DNA of 64,000 nucleotides from an uncultured Candidatus Saccharibacteria bacterium (GTDB lineage Bacteria; Patescibacteriota; Saccharimonadia; Saccharimonadales; Saccharimonadaceae). The first letter of the stretch is position 1. Each line of letters begins with the position of its first letter. Of this stretch, positions 23,915 through 33,813 are shown piece by piece. Below the pieces are notes generated by a model, which ran no database searches, was not told where the DNA came from, and worked only from the letters and a program-made list of their open reading frames with translations. The stretch spans positions 248,001 to 312,000 of the forward strand of contig CAMZEB010000001.1 of assembly GCA_947305705.1 (NCBI GenBank), written 5' to 3'. The position numbers and the translations under genes were made by a program.

Positions 23915-24832
23915 ATGAAACGTCTATTTATTGTTTATAATCCGCGTTCGTCGCATTATGCGCTGGTGAAGACTGATATTATTGATAAGCTGCGCGACCT
24001 GAAGGGCGTGATGGTGGGGAAGTTTGAGGTGGCGGCGACGGATGTCGACGATAATGCTCGGAGGCTGGCGAAGGTGCTGGCGTCGGGCGATTTGGTGATT
24101 GCGGCGGGGGGCGATGGAACGGCGACGATTGCGATTAATGGTATTATGTTGTCGCGGGCGCAAAATGTGAAACTTGGCGTGATTGGCTACGGGAATTTTA
24201 ACGATGTGGCGCGGACGTTTGGTGATTTGAAGTTGAAAGATATTTTGAAGGGGTCGGTTAAGCGCGTTTATCCGCTAGAGTGCAAGATTAATGGCAAACA
24301 TTGGCGATTTGGGATGTGTTACTTTACGCTGGGGATGTTTGCGGAGGCGTGTGCTTGTTTTGATGTGCCAAAAACGCGTAAGACTTTGCGCAAGGGTGGC
24401 CGCAAGACGATTTTTAGTCTGATGACTTTGGTGAAGTGGTGGCTCAAAAATCATCGGAGGAAGTTTTTGCCGGAGTCGTTCCAGCTCGCTGATTCGTCGG
24501 AAGAGTCGGTTGAGTGTAAGAAGGTGTCGGATTATATGGCAGTGAATGGTCGCACGGTGGCGAAAATTATGAAAGGTTCAGATTGGTGCTTGAGCGAGAG
24601 CGAGTTTTTGAGCGCGACGGGTCGGATGACGAAGTTTTGGAAGTTGTTCAAATTTATGACGCGTTCGGTGTTTAGACGAATTCCTGGTGCGACGAGCGAT
24701 TACGATTGTCTCGTGTTCCCGGAGGCGACGAAGGTTATGATTCAGGCGGAGGGGGAATATAAACAGATGGAAGGCGTGCGAACGGTCGAGATTTCGAAAG
24801 TCGGGAAGCCGCTTTTGGTTGTGACGAAATGA
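23915..24832 (+). CDS. Diacylglycerol/lipid kinase family protein
   Basis: A 305-aa DAGK catalytic-domain protein that phosphorylates diacylglycerol or a related lipid using ATP. The nucleotide motif GGDGT is at 65-69 (AAGGDGTATIAING), with LGVIGYGNFNDVARTF following as the usual glycine-rich substrate loop (normally GTxND). It has a basic stretch in the middle (TLRKGGRKTIF, WLKNHRRK). The start codon has no good SD. It overlaps the next gene by 4 nt (ATGA). Confidence 0.85.
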   Translation: MKRLFIVYNPRSSHYALVKTDIIDKLRDLKGVMVGKFEVAATDVDDNARRLAKVLASGDLVIAAGGDGTATIAINGIMLSRAQNVKLGVIGYGNFNDVARTFGDLKLKDILKGSVKRVYPLECKINGKHWRFGMCYFTLGMFAEACACFDVPKTRKTLRKGGRKTIFSLMTLVKWWLKNHRRKFLPESFQLADSSEESVECKKVSDYMAVNGRTVAKIMKGSDWCLSESEFLSATGRMTKFWKLFKFMTRSVFRRIPGATSDYDCLVFPEATKVMIQAEGEYKQMEGVRTVEISKVGKPLLVVTK

Positions 24833-25389
24833 ATGAAGTAGTCGGACGAGCAGAGTACAAGATTGCGGATGCGGCGAAGGCGTTTGGGGTGGATTTTCGT
24901 GGTAAGGTTGTGCTTGATATTGGCTCGTCGACGGGCGGGTTTACGGAGTTTGCTTTGCGAAACGGTGCCGCGAAGGTGATTGCCGTCGAGAAGGGGACTG
25001 GTCAGATGAAGGCGCCACTTTGTTTTGATTCGCGCGTGGAATTGCATGAAAAGACGGACATTTTTGAGTTTGAGCTATCGGAGCCTGTCGATATGATTTT
25101 GGCGGATGTAAGTTTTGTGAGTTTGCGCAAGGTGCTTGCGTATGCCAAGGAGAATTTTGTGAGTGTTGGGACGGATTTGCTTGTGATGTTGAAGCCGCAG
25201 TTCGAGGCGAAGCCGTGGCAATTGAAAAACGGTGTTGTGAAAAATAGCAAGATGCGCCGGGAGATTATTGCGGATTTTGAGGCGTGGCTAAAGACGAATC
25301 GCTTCGTGATTGAGGGAAAGCGCGATAACGAGGTGGCGGGGCGGTTTGGCAATGTTGAGAGATTTTATTTGTTAAAATCGGTGAAATAA
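24829..25389 (+). CDS. TlyA/FtsJ-like rRNA 2'-O-methyltransferase without S4 domain
   Basis: A 186-aa Rossmann methylase. LDIGSSTGGFTE (29-40) is SAM motif I as in TlyA. ILADVSFVSLRK, LVMLKPQFEAKP and VGRFGNVERFYLL-type motifs follow. TlyA proteins are about 270 aa with an N-terminal S4 RNA-binding domain, which is missing here. Family activity is 2'-O-methylation of rRNA cytidines. It is translationally coupled to the lipid kinase. Confidence 0.82.
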   Translation: MNEVVGRAEYKIADAAKAFGVDFRGKVVLDIGSSTGGFTEFALRNGAAKVIAVEKGTGQMKAPLCFDSRVELHEKTDIFEFELSEPVDMILADVSFVSLRKVLAYAKENFVSVGTDLLVMLKPQFEAKPWQLKNGVVKNSKMRREIIADFEAWLKTNRFVIEGKRDNEVAGRFGNVERFYLLKSVK

Positions 25390-25422
25390 AAATCCCATCT
25401 TCTTAATGAAGACGGGATTTAT
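25390..25422. terminator. Bidirectional terminator
   Basis: AAATCCCATCTTC-TTAAT-GAAGACGGGATTT with flanking A- and T-runs, between the TlyA-like gene and the second DHFR. Confidence 0.88.
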
Positions 25423-25901
25423 TCTACGGCTTTGTTGAGGTATGTAATAAAGGTGTAGGGTAAGCCTTGAAAGTATAAGGTTGGTGTTTCGATGATTTTT
25501 TCCCAGTTTGGTAGTTTTGATAGATTCGGGAAGTAGGCGTCACTATAGAGCGTAACGGAGTCGACATAGGTTACGATGGCGTATTTGCAACTTGTATAAA
25601 GTTGGTTATAGATGCTAGCGCCGCCGATTACGAATGTGTCGTCGGTTTTTGGTATTTCCTCTATGCTGTGAGCGATTACTACTTTGTCGTTACGATAGAG
25701 TTGATTGCGGGTGAGGACGATTGTTTTTGAGCTGTCTAGGTCAACATCGCGATAAATGGTCTCGTATGATTTTCGACCACATATTACTGTGTGTTCGCGA
25801 ATGTTTTGACGTCTGTACTCAATAATCGCCGGAACGTCGTAAAGGAGTGAATTGTTTTTGCCGATGGCCCAATTTCGATCAACAGTCACGATAAGAAACA
25901 T
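25419..25901 (-). CDS. Second dihydrofolate reductase-like protein
   Basis: A 160-aa DHFR-fold protein, clearly different from folA at 2856. It begins MFLIVTVDRNWAIGKNN and has VICGRKSYETI, KTIVLTR and DTFVIGGASIYNQL. The substrate-pocket region (LLYDVPAIIEYRRQ) departs from folA's HIPGDLKFF and lacks the usual acidic residue at that site, so activity as a true DHFR is uncertain. It has a perfect AAAGGAGG SD 8 nt before the ATG. Confidence 0.82.
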   Translation of the reverse strand: MFLIVTVDRNWAIGKNNSLLYDVPAIIEYRRQNIREHTVICGRKSYETIYRDVDLDSSKTIVLTRNQLYRNDKVVIAHSIEEIPKTDDTFVIGGASIYNQLYTSCKYAIVTYVDSVTLYSDAYFPNLSKLPNWEKIIETPTLYFQGLPYTFITYLNKAVE

Positions 25902-26010
25902 TCATACCACCTCCTTTTTCTGGAATTGCCGTAGATAATAAGGGGCCTAAGTCGCAATGCGACTACTTTTTTAGTGTATTTTTTGACATCGTATTATGCA
26001 AGCATAAGAA

Positions 26011-29000
26011 TTAATTTGGCATATAGGTAAGGATGCTGTATTCGTAGCCAGTGTTTGAGTCGGTTCCGGTGATGGCCTCGTATTGGTACTCGACGTTTGA
26101 GGCAGTATCTGGTTTGGCGTTGGTGCTGCCGAGGAGATAGCCGTCGTAGAAGTTGAAGTAGCCGCTGGCAAGCTTGACGCCGATACCGGTCGTCGAACCA
26201 ACGCCTTCGACGTGTGGGTCAGTGGTGCTGACGTGGGCAGTAGCTTGACCGTAGTCTGGTGAGCTGTCTGGTTCGGCTTCGCCGAGTGTGACGGTGCCAC
26301 CATTAACATATATGCCATATGCGTTTCCGCCGGTTGCTTTGAGGTTTCCAGAAAGAATAGTCGCGGTGCCACCATTGTTGTAGAAGGCGTAAGAGTTGTT
26401 TTTGCGATCCACCAAGATATCGCCGGACACATAATTGAAGGTACCGGTGTTATAGACGCCATACGTCGAAGGGTAAGAATTATAGTCATTAGTTGGAGCA
26501 GGAGAAGCGGTGATGTTGGTGTTTGTATAGGTCGCGTTACCGCTGTTATTGATTGTGCTGACATTTGCGCTGACGCTACTACTAATATAGTCACAGGTTA
26601 TATTAGAGTCGGAGATATTGAGTGTGCTGGTATTTTTGATAACAGAAGTGTAATCACTACCAAGTGGGTTATTTAATATTAATGTTAGGTCGGAGTTGGT
26701 GATTGTGAGGGGCTTGCTTGAAGTGATAAGGTTGTCTGTTTGGTATTCGCGGTTTTGTTTTGTGATTGTTGACTGGTCGATGGCGGCAGTACCATAGCCA
26801 ATAGTAATAGAGCCGTTGATAGTGCTATTCGTTATCGTCGTTGTCGAAGATGAACTATTATTTTGATATATGGCGTCTTTGTAGTCTGACGCGTAGATGG
26901 TTGAATTGCTAATCGTCAGCATTGTGCCACGCTCGTCGATGGTATTTGCTTCACTTGATGAGATTCTTTGGCTGCCAGAGATTGTGGCACTGCCGTTGTT
27001 GAGGAGGCTAGTTGAAGTGGCGAGGAGTTTTGTGTCGGTAATTGTTAAGCTGCCGCTGTTGCTGACGTTTTTGTATGAATCGATGGTGAGACCATCGAGG
27101 GTTAGATTGCCGCCTGTGGCGTTTTGGAAGAAGTAATCGTCGCCGTTATAGTCGAGATAGTGGTTGGAATTCTGAGAGTCGGTAATTGTTAGTGTCCCGC
27201 TGTTTGAGATATAGTTGTTTGCAATTAAATCATTGCCGTTCAAATCAATAGTAATATTGGCAGTTGATGGAATAGAGAGAGGGCGATAAATATAGTTTGT
27301 ATCGATTAGCTCGATTGTGTCGCCAGGATTCGAGGCGGAAATGGCGGAGTAGATGGAGCCGAACTTGGTGGCTCCGATTTGAGCTACATCGCTAGCTGTA
27401 GTGAGGAAGTTTGTAGTGTAGGTCACTCCGTCGATTGTCTCGGTGCCGGTGCCGATTTTGGTAGTGTCTGGAATATCTTTGACGATGCGCCCATTATAAG
27501 GGGCGGTGCCACCTTTGAGGATGCCATCGTAGAAATAAACGTTGCCGCCATTTAGCGCGTAGCGACCGCCGATGATTGCTGGATTTGTTGAGCTAATTGT
27601 GCTGTCGTTGGTGCCAAGATATACATTACTATTACTATTAATCCCGTCGGCACCGCCAGTAATAGTTACGTTATCTCTTATACTTATGGAAGAGTTGTCG
27701 GCGTTGATGCCGGTAGTTCCGCCAGTGACAGTTCCGCCTGTAATTGTTGTACTGCTGTTATTTGACATACTTATACCTTTTGAGGTGCCGTTGTTTGAAG
27801 ATGCGGTTATGTCGCCGCCAGTGATGTTTAAAACGCCGGAGCTAAATGAGATTGATATACCGTAGGCGTTGCCGTTTATAGAGCTGGCAATGATTGAGCC
27901 GCTATTAACTGTAATTGGCTCGCCCTGTGAGTAAATGCCTTCTGCCGTGTTAGTGTTAGTTCTTGCGATAATGGTGCCACCGTTAAGAGTTGTTCTGGAT
28001 ATAAAATCGGCGACACCAGTTGCGCTACCGCTTATGCTCTCTGATTCTATTGTTCCACCTGTTATATTTGTTTGGTTATAAATGAAGTAAACACCGTTTG
28101 CTGAGCCAGAGTTGGTGCTAGTATATATTTTGCCGGTGCCGCTTAGGTTTACATAGCTTGCGTTCTCGATAGTTTTGCAAGCGGCACTTCCTGTTGAAAT
28201 ACAAGATACTTCGCCGTCGGTAATGTTAATGGTATTGCCATAATAGATGGCGGAGGATTCATTGCTTCCTGATGGAATAGCCGTTACTTTGCCGCCATTT
28301 ATATTTACCGTACCGGCGCTGCTACCGCTATGATTAATAGCGCGGGTGTTACCTTGGATAGTACCAGATGAAATAGTTAATGTTCCGGCATTTTGTATAG
28401 TAGCATTTGTGTTATTAATGATTATGCCATTATGATCCGTGCTGTCGTCACGGATTTCCATAGTACCGTTGTTTGTTATGGATTGAGTATAGTTTATCGT
28501 GTGCCCGTTGAGGTCAATAATAATGGTTTTTCCGCTTGGATTAGCTGGTAGAGCAGCAGAAGTGGTGAAATCTTTGATAACCGTAATAGTATCGCCACTC
28601 GCGGTTGCGTTGTAGGCTTTGGTAAGCGAATTGTATTGAGTGCCATTTGCTTCTAGATATGGATCATCTTCTAGGAGCCAGCTGTTTTCTACGCCATCAA
28701 TTATCTCGGTATGGACTAAAGCGCCATCCGGTATAGCCACGATATTATCTGGTGACGGGTATGCTTTGGTGCCGCCCTTTAGGATACCGTCATAGAATGA
28801 AATGCTACCACCAGATACGGCATACTGACCGCCAGTAACCTCTGGCGCAGTAGTATAGATAGTTGCGTCGTTCGTGCCGATAATAGTATTCCGGCTACTG
28901 CTAATGCCATTAACGCCGCCTGAGACAACAGCACTATTGCTGACATAAATCGTAGCGTCGTTTCCGTTCGCTATGCCGTTAGTACCACCAGTTACCGTTC

Positions 29001-32000
29001 CGCCAGTCACGCTAGCGCTGCCATGATAGACATAGACGCCAGTCGACGAACTGCCAGAAGTCGCAGAAACGCTCCCGCCATTAATCGTCGTTGAATAGCT
29101 AGACGACGTATTTATGCCGTATGCAGAGCCACTAGTAGAGCTAGCACTGACAGTACCACTATCGATTACGATGGTGCCATGCTGAGAGGATAAACCGATA
29201 GTTTCCGACGTATCGGAATGCGCGATTACGGAGCCGCCATTTATCGACACATTGCCGAGATATAGATACATTGTATAAGCAGTACTACTAATACTCGATG
29301 CCTCGACTGTTCCGCCGGTGATATTTATATTATTGTAATTCCAGCTTATGGCCACCGCCCTGTTCGATGTGGTTTTTGCGGTAATTTTTCCGGTATTACT
29401 GACATTGATGTAATCTACGCTATCCACCGTATAGCAGCTAGCACTTCCGGTAGATTCGCAGATCACTTCGCCACCTGATACATTTACAGTCTTTCCTCGA
29501 TAAATTGCTTTCATTTCGCTGCCGCTGGTTGGATTAATAAATACTTTGCCGCCGGCGATATTTGTAACACTGTTACTTCCGCCGTTAATGACACGCGAGT
29601 TACTTTGGAGTGTACCTGAAGTAAGATTAAGGGTCGCATTATTTACGATAACTGGGTTAGTATTATTAATAATTACACCGTCATGATTTGTGCTGTTATC
29701 TACTATATTCAGCGTGCCATTATTTGTGAGCGACTGGGTGTAGTTAACAGTGTGCCCGTTGAGATCGATAGTGATTTCTTTGCCGCTTGGGTTAGCTGGC
29801 AAGGAAGCAGAGGTAGAAAAATCGCGAATCACCGTAATAGTGCCGCCGCTCGCGGTTGCATTGTAGGCTTTGGTGAGCGAGTTGTATTGAACGCCATTTG
29901 CTTCCAGATACGGATCGTCTTCTACGAGCCAGCAGTTCTCCACTCCGTCGATAGTCTCGAGGTGTAGAATAGCACCGTCCGGCACAGCAGTAATAATATT
30001 GCCGTTATAAGCATTAGTGTTGCCCTTGAGAATGCCGTCAAAGAAACGCGCATTCGTGTTTGTGATGGCGTATTGCCCGCCCTGGACGATTGGAGAATCG
30101 GTATGGATTGTATCATCATTAGACCCAATGTATGTATTGCCGCCATTTACGCCGGCAGTTTTTCCGGTAACAATACCGCCATAGATACTTTGCGTAGTAC
30201 CACTCATGCCGTAGGCGGTGCCACTTGTAGTGTCGGCCGTAATTGTGCCGCTATATACATTAGTGTAACCGTCTCTAGTTTCGACGCCATAGGCAGTTCC
30301 ACTTTCAGATTCGGCGGTTATTGTTGCGTTGTAGATACTGATTGGGTATTCATCATAATAGGTATATACAGCTACTGCAGTACCAGATTCACTGTATGCC
30401 TCGATGGTTCCACCATTAATGTATGCCGGATAAACCATTGGTGATAATGCTACGGCTCGATTATTCTTGGTTACTGCGCGTACGGTGCCGCCATTCATAG
30501 TAATGCGACTGTAATGCACGACATCCAAGTAATAGTTATTAGTGTTGATGCCTTCTATTAAGCCCCCATTAATTACTACTGTGCTGTCGATTGTCTCGTA
30601 AGAATTGAGCGAATACACGCGTCCGTCGTTAATCGTGGCATTATCGGTATAAATAGCGTACGTCGATGATTTATTTGGGGTTATAAGACCAATCTCACCA
30701 CCATTGACGATTACCTTGCCCTGACGAATAGCAGCTGACGTATACTGCGTTGAATTTGATACAACTACCTCGCCGCCCTCAACTGTCACGGTGGCATTCG
30801 AGTTATGATTATATACACCGTAGCGAGCACTAGTTACGTGCCCGTCCGATATGACGAGGTCAGTGCTGTAGTTATAAATAGCCTCAGATTCATTTGAGCT
30901 GATATACGAATCGCTATCCATATTGAGCGTGGTGCCGTTTACTGGAATAGTCAAGACGCGTCCATAGCTCGAAGAAAGTGTGGCGTTGTCGAGATTCAAT
31001 GCCCCTCGGTTTTCGATAAGTGTGGTCGAGTTGGCTGCGGAAGCAGTAGTGTTGCAGAAGGTGAGGTTTGAGTTATTGATGATAGTCTGAGAGAATACGG
31101 CGGAACCCGGCTCTTCGGCACTAGCACAAATCTCTAACGTGCCATTATTAGTCATGGTTTCGCCGAAGTTTATAGTGTAGTTGACGAGGTCTAGTTCAAT
31201 CTCATCGTTGCTATTGATGGTAATTGGGTAGCTCGCATCAAAGTCCCTCACAGCATAAATCTTGTAGCCAGTAATGGCAGAAGTATTGATGTTGTCCTGA
31301 AGGTTGTAGTAGTAGATATCTCCGTGGTGAGAGGTCTTAGAAACGGCACGGTTAGAACTTTTGAGTTCGACGTGCTGGTAGGAACGACCATCAGCTTCCA
31401 TATGTTCAACGTTCGGGAAGAAGTAGATAGTGACTTCTTCATAATCTTCAGACATGGTGCGGTAGAATGGTGCACCGTCATAACCGCCAACTAGACCTAA
31501 GTCTCCTTCGAGATAGCCATCGTAGTAATAAAGCTTGTAGGTATTGTTGTCTTGATACAGACCAGCTGTAGTACCGATGAGGCGGACATTGTCGTTAATA
31601 ACGTTAGCGACACCAGTAGTCTCATCGTAGTCATCAATACCTAGGGTGAGAATACCATTGTTAGTTACAGCTGCACCATTAGGGTTATTGATCTCGCCAT
31701 TAATAATGGTGAGGTTACCGGCAGTAGTATTCGTGAGTGAGCCAGTAACAGTATGTCCATTAAGGTCTAGGGTTACAGTCTTGCTGTTCGTGACAGTCTC
31801 TTCTGTATCGACAAGAAGCGTAATAGTGTCGTTAGTTTGAGCGGCGTTCTCAGCAGCCATAATGGAGTTATATATCCTACCAGTACGTTCGATACGAGCG
31901 ACGGCTCTATCCCAATGAGCAGCGATTTCGGTGTCCTCTGCGACAACGAAGCTGTTATTATTATCTATCACTGCGCTGCCGCTCGTGACGGACCAATAAT

Positions 32001-33015
32001 TTACGTAATAGCCAGAAAGGGTTGCTTCGCCGATGGTGAAGGTTGAACCCTCACGTATGGAGTAGGTTGAAGGAGAAGCGGACTCGTCATAAACGCCGCC
32101 ATTTGGATCAACAGTGACGTTATGGAAGATGGTGCTGAGCCAGTTAGCGGTGAGTTCGGTATCGGCGATTAGTAGGTAGCTCGAACTAGAGGCAGGGAGA
32201 GTAGAGGTGGTGGATTCGTCAGCTATTGTGACGATCTTCGTCCAATCTGCTAGCTCGTAAGTATTTGAAGCTGGAGCTATGCTAGTTAAAACGATATTAG
32301 TGCCGCAAGTAGTGGTTTCAGTGTAGGTCTCGACGGAACCATTAAAGGTGCCACCATTTGGATTGATTGTAATGGTGCAACGTTTGTCTGCAGGGAAGTC
32401 GTTTTCAGTATCCGTCATTTGGAAGGTAACATAGACGTGGTATTCTGCATCAGCATATTCTGATGGGATAGATTCGCCAGTTTTGCCATCTGCGCTATAG
32501 ACGACACTACCGGCTAGGTTAGCATCGCAGTTCATGGTGACGGATTTGAGAAGAGAAGTAGTGGTTTCGTTTTCTCTAAGTGGAGTTTTGTAGTAATACC
32601 AGCCATCGGAGCGGAGTTCCCAATCGTTCTCGTTCTGGTAATTGATGATGGCATAGTTATGGGTGCCAGTTGCATCAGTCCAGGTGAGACTTAGGTCTGT
32701 AGTGTAATGATCATTAACGTCAGTTGTAGTATTTGCAATGCGCCAATACTCATTGATGCGCATACGAACATAACGTGGTGTACTGTTCTTATTAGTGGCA
32801 GTAGCAGTCTTATCTACTTCTTGGCATGGTTGCCAATCTGAAGGGGGAGTGAAATCTTCGGTGAAGTCTGCTTCATCGGAGGCAACGTGGAAGAGATTCG
32901 CGAATGGAACTGAATCGGAGAGAAAAGCAATCGTGCTGCCAATGGCAGCCAAAATACATACCGCAATAATTACGGGCAAGAATGACCGGATGCGTGTTTG
33001 TTTTGACCTCACCAT
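26011..33015 (-). CDS. Giant exported beta-helix surface protein (2334 aa)
   Basis: A 2334-aa protein with an N-terminal signal/anchor (FLPVIIAVCILAAIGSTIAF, residues 12-31). Residues ~38-90 (FTEDFTPPSDWQPCQEV, ATNKNSTPRYVRMRI) resemble the TasA/camelysin N-terminal region. Two InlB/Flg_new-like repeats follow (CTITINPNGGTFNG, HNVTVDPNGGVYDE). From ~375 to the end are Asn/Thr/Ser/Gly-rich parallel beta-helix repeats, organised as large modules starting near residues 375, 1030, 1445 and 1880, each opening with a Y.S...A form and ITIDLNGHT. The modules at 1030 and 1445 are close copies. It ends GYEYSILTYMPN, with no LPXTG or membrane anchor. It is probably an adhesin or surface fibre. Confidence 0.88.
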   Translation of the reverse strand: MVRSKQTRIRSFLPVIIAVCILAAIGSTIAFLSDSVPFANLFHVASDEADFTEDFTPPSDWQPCQEVDKTATATNKNSTPRYVRMRINEYWRIANTTTDVNDHYTTDLSLTWTDATGTHNYAIINYQNENDWELRSDGWYYYKTPLRENETTTSLLKSVTMNCDANLAGSVVYSADGKTGESIPSEYADAEYHVYVTFQMTDTENDFPADKRCTITINPNGGTFNGSVETYTETTTCGTNIVLTSIAPASNTYELADWTKIVTIADESTTSTLPASSSSYLLIADTELTANWLSTIFHNVTVDPNGGVYDESASPSTYSIREGSTFTIGEATLSGYYVNYWSVTSGSAVIDNNNSFVVAEDTEIAAHWDRAVARIERTGRIYNSIMAAENAAQTNDTITLLVDTEETVTNSKTVTLDLNGHTVTGSLTNTTAGNLTIINGEINNPNGAAVTNNGILTLGIDDYDETTGVANVINDNVRLIGTTAGLYQDNNTYKLYYYDGYLEGDLGLVGGYDGAPFYRTMSEDYEEVTIYFFPNVEHMEADGRSYQHVELKSSNRAVSKTSHHGDIYYYNLQDNINTSAITGYKIYAVRDFDASYPITINSNDEIELDLVNYTINFGETMTNNGTLEICASAEEPGSAVFSQTIINNSNLTFCNTTASAANSTTLIENRGALNLDNATLSSSYGRVLTIPVNGTTLNMDSDSYISSNESEAIYNYSTDLVISDGHVTSARYGVYNHNSNATVTVEGGEVVVSNSTQYTSAAIRQGKVIVNGGEIGLITPNKSSTYAIYTDNATINDGRVYSLNSYETIDSTVVINGGLIEGINTNNYYLDVVHYSRITMNGGTVRAVTKNNRAVALSPMVYPAYINGGTIEAYSESGTAVAVYTYYDEYPISIYNATITAESESGTAYGVETRDGYTNVYSGTITADTTSGTAYGMSGTTQSIYGGIVTGKTAGVNGGNTYIGSNDDTIHTDSPIVQGGQYAITNTNARFFDGILKGNTNAYNGNIITAVPDGAILHLETIDGVENCWLVEDDPYLEANGVQYNSLTKAYNATASGGTITVIRDFSTSASLPANPSGKEITIDLNGHTVNYTQSLTNNGTLNIVDNSTNHDGVIINNTNPVIVNNATLNLTSGTLQSNSRVINGGSNSVTNIAGGKVFINPTSGSEMKAIYRGKTVNVSGGEVICESTGSASCYTVDSVDYINVSNTGKITAKTTSNRAVAISWNYNNINITGGTVEASSISSTAYTMYLYLGNVSINGGSVIAHSDTSETIGLSSQHGTIVIDSGTVSASSTSGSAYGINTSSSYSTTINGGSVSATSGSSSTGVYVYHGSASVTGGTVTGGTNGIANGNDATIYVSNSAVVSGGVNGISSSRNTIIGTNDATIYTTAPEVTGGQYAVSGGSISFYDGILKGGTKAYPSPDNIVAIPDGALVHTEIIDGVENSWLLEDDPYLEANGTQYNSLTKAYNATASGDTITVIKDFTTSAALPANPSGKTIIIDLNGHTINYTQSITNNGTMEIRDDSTDHNGIIINNTNATIQNAGTLTISSGTIQGNTRAINHSGSSAGTVNINGGKVTAIPSGSNESSAIYYGNTINITDGEVSCISTGSAACKTIENASYVNLSGTGKIYTSTNSGSANGVYFIYNQTNITGGTIESESISGSATGVADFISRTTLNGGTIIARTNTNTAEGIYSQGEPITVNSGSIIASSINGNAYGISISFSSGVLNITGGDITASSNNGTSKGISMSNNSSTTITGGTVTGGTTGINADNSSISIRDNVTITGGADGINSNSNVYLGTNDSTISSTNPAIIGGRYALNGGNVYFYDGILKGGTAPYNGRIVKDIPDTTKIGTGTETIDGVTYTTNFLTTASDVAQIGATKFGSIYSAISASNPGDTIELIDTNYIYRPLSIPSTANITIDLNGNDLIANNYISNSGTLTITDSQNSNHYLDYNGDDYFFQNATGGNLTLDGLTIDSYKNVSNSGSLTITDTKLLATSTSLLNNGSATISGSQRISSSEANTIDERGTMLTISNSTIYASDYKDAIYQNNSSSSTTTITNSTINGSITIGYGTAAIDQSTITKQNREYQTDNLITSSKPLTITNSDLTLILNNPLGSDYTSVIKNTSTLNISDSNITCDYISSSVSANVSTINNSGNATYTNTNITASPAPTNDYNSYPSTYGVYNTGTFNYVSGDILVDRKNNSYAFYNNGGTATILSGNLKATGGNAYGIYVNGGTVTLGEAEPDSSPDYGQATAHVSTTDPHVEGVGSTTGIGVKLASGYFNFYDGYLLGSTNAKPDTASNVEYQYEAITGTDSNTGYEYSILTYMPN

Positions 33016-33050
33016 ATTAACAATATGTTTATGGTTATATTATATAGTAT

Positions 33051-33056
33051 TTTTGC
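33051..33056 (+). promoter_or_regulatory. Extended -10 (TGCTATAAT) for the 231-aa exported protein
   Basis: TTTTTGCTATAAT in the 73-nt divergent gap. The opposite strand carries TATAAT-like boxes (ACTATATAATATAACC) for the giant gene. Exact hexamer coordinates are within 2 nt. Confidence 0.6.
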
Positions 33057-33088
33057 TATAATAACTATGAAAGAGTGAGGTTATTTGG

Positions 33089-33784
33089 ATGATTTCAGTT
33101 TTTAATAGAAGAGCTGGATTTCGGAATTTCGGAAGCGTGGTTTTTGCGGTTTTGGCGGCGTTAGTTTTTACAACCTTCTTTATGACTGGTAATGTGATTC
33201 GTTCGAAGCGTCATAGCGATGCTGAGGCGATTATGAATGGTGAGTATGTTGAAGCAGGGAGCGAGATTAGTTATCGACTAGATTCGGGTAAAAATATTGT
33301 TGATAGATTACCGGAAGGTTTGGAATTTGCTCGTTTTGAGGGCGATGACGGATGTCTGGATAATTTAAACTATGATTTGGCGAGTCATAGCGTTCGGGGT
33401 CATATTGACTGTGAATCGGGCGCAAGCATTGTTATGAATGTTCCGGAAATAGAGGGCGGGAAGAGAATGGATTTTTATAATGTCGTCAGCTATGATGGCA
33501 ACTATTCTAATAGAACTCATTATTATACAGGCGAAGAATCTGTGGCGCAGTATATGGTGATTTACCAGTATACTGGCGATGTTCCGAGTGGTGCGCCAGA
33601 ATTGCCAGAGATGATGCTGTATTCAAATAATTCCGTAGTTGGTTTATTGCAGGATGCGGAGCTAGAAGGATACGAATTTAGCGGCTGGATTACGAGTGAT
33701 GTCGAAGTGGTTGATAGCAAGTTTGCTATGCCGGCGCAGACGGTAGTATTTTCGGGACTTTTTACACCGAAGATAGAGTATTAG
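33089..33784 (+). CDS. Small exported protein with Flg_new/InlB-like repeat
   Basis: 231 aa. N-terminal membrane anchor or signal (SVVFAVLAALVFTTFFMTG, residues 16-34), then an extracellular beta-rich region starting SDAEAIMNGEYVEAGSEISY, which resembles DUF11-type uncleaved repeat domains. The C-terminus YEFSGWITSDVEVVD...FAMPAQTVVFSGLF matches the Listeria-Bacteroides (Flg_new) repeat type also found in the divergent giant protein. It is probably a surface partner of it. It has a GAGG SD-like sequence upstream of ATG 33089. Confidence 0.7.
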   Translation: MISVFNRRAGFRNFGSVVFAVLAALVFTTFFMTGNVIRSKRHSDAEAIMNGEYVEAGSEISYRLDSGKNIVDRLPEGLEFARFEGDDGCLDNLNYDLASHSVRGHIDCESGASIVMNVPEIEGGKRMDFYNVVSYDGNYSNRTHYYTGEESVAQYMVIYQYTGDVPSGAPELPEMMLYSNNSVVGLLQDAELEGYEFSGWITSDVEVVDSKFAMPAQTVVFSGLFTPKIEY

Positions 33785-33799
33785 ACTGATTTTTCGTGG

Positions 33800-33805
33800 T
33801 ATCAT
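33800..33805 (+). promoter_or_regulatory. Extended -10 before dnaE
   Basis: TGG-TATCAT ends 8 nt before ATG 33814. No SD. Confidence 0.5.
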
Positions 33806-33813
33806 AAATATAT

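Noticed and set aside
29683-30444. Plus-strand frames opposite the giant protein gene
   Set aside because: Repetitive complement of the beta-helix coding repeats, no start signals.
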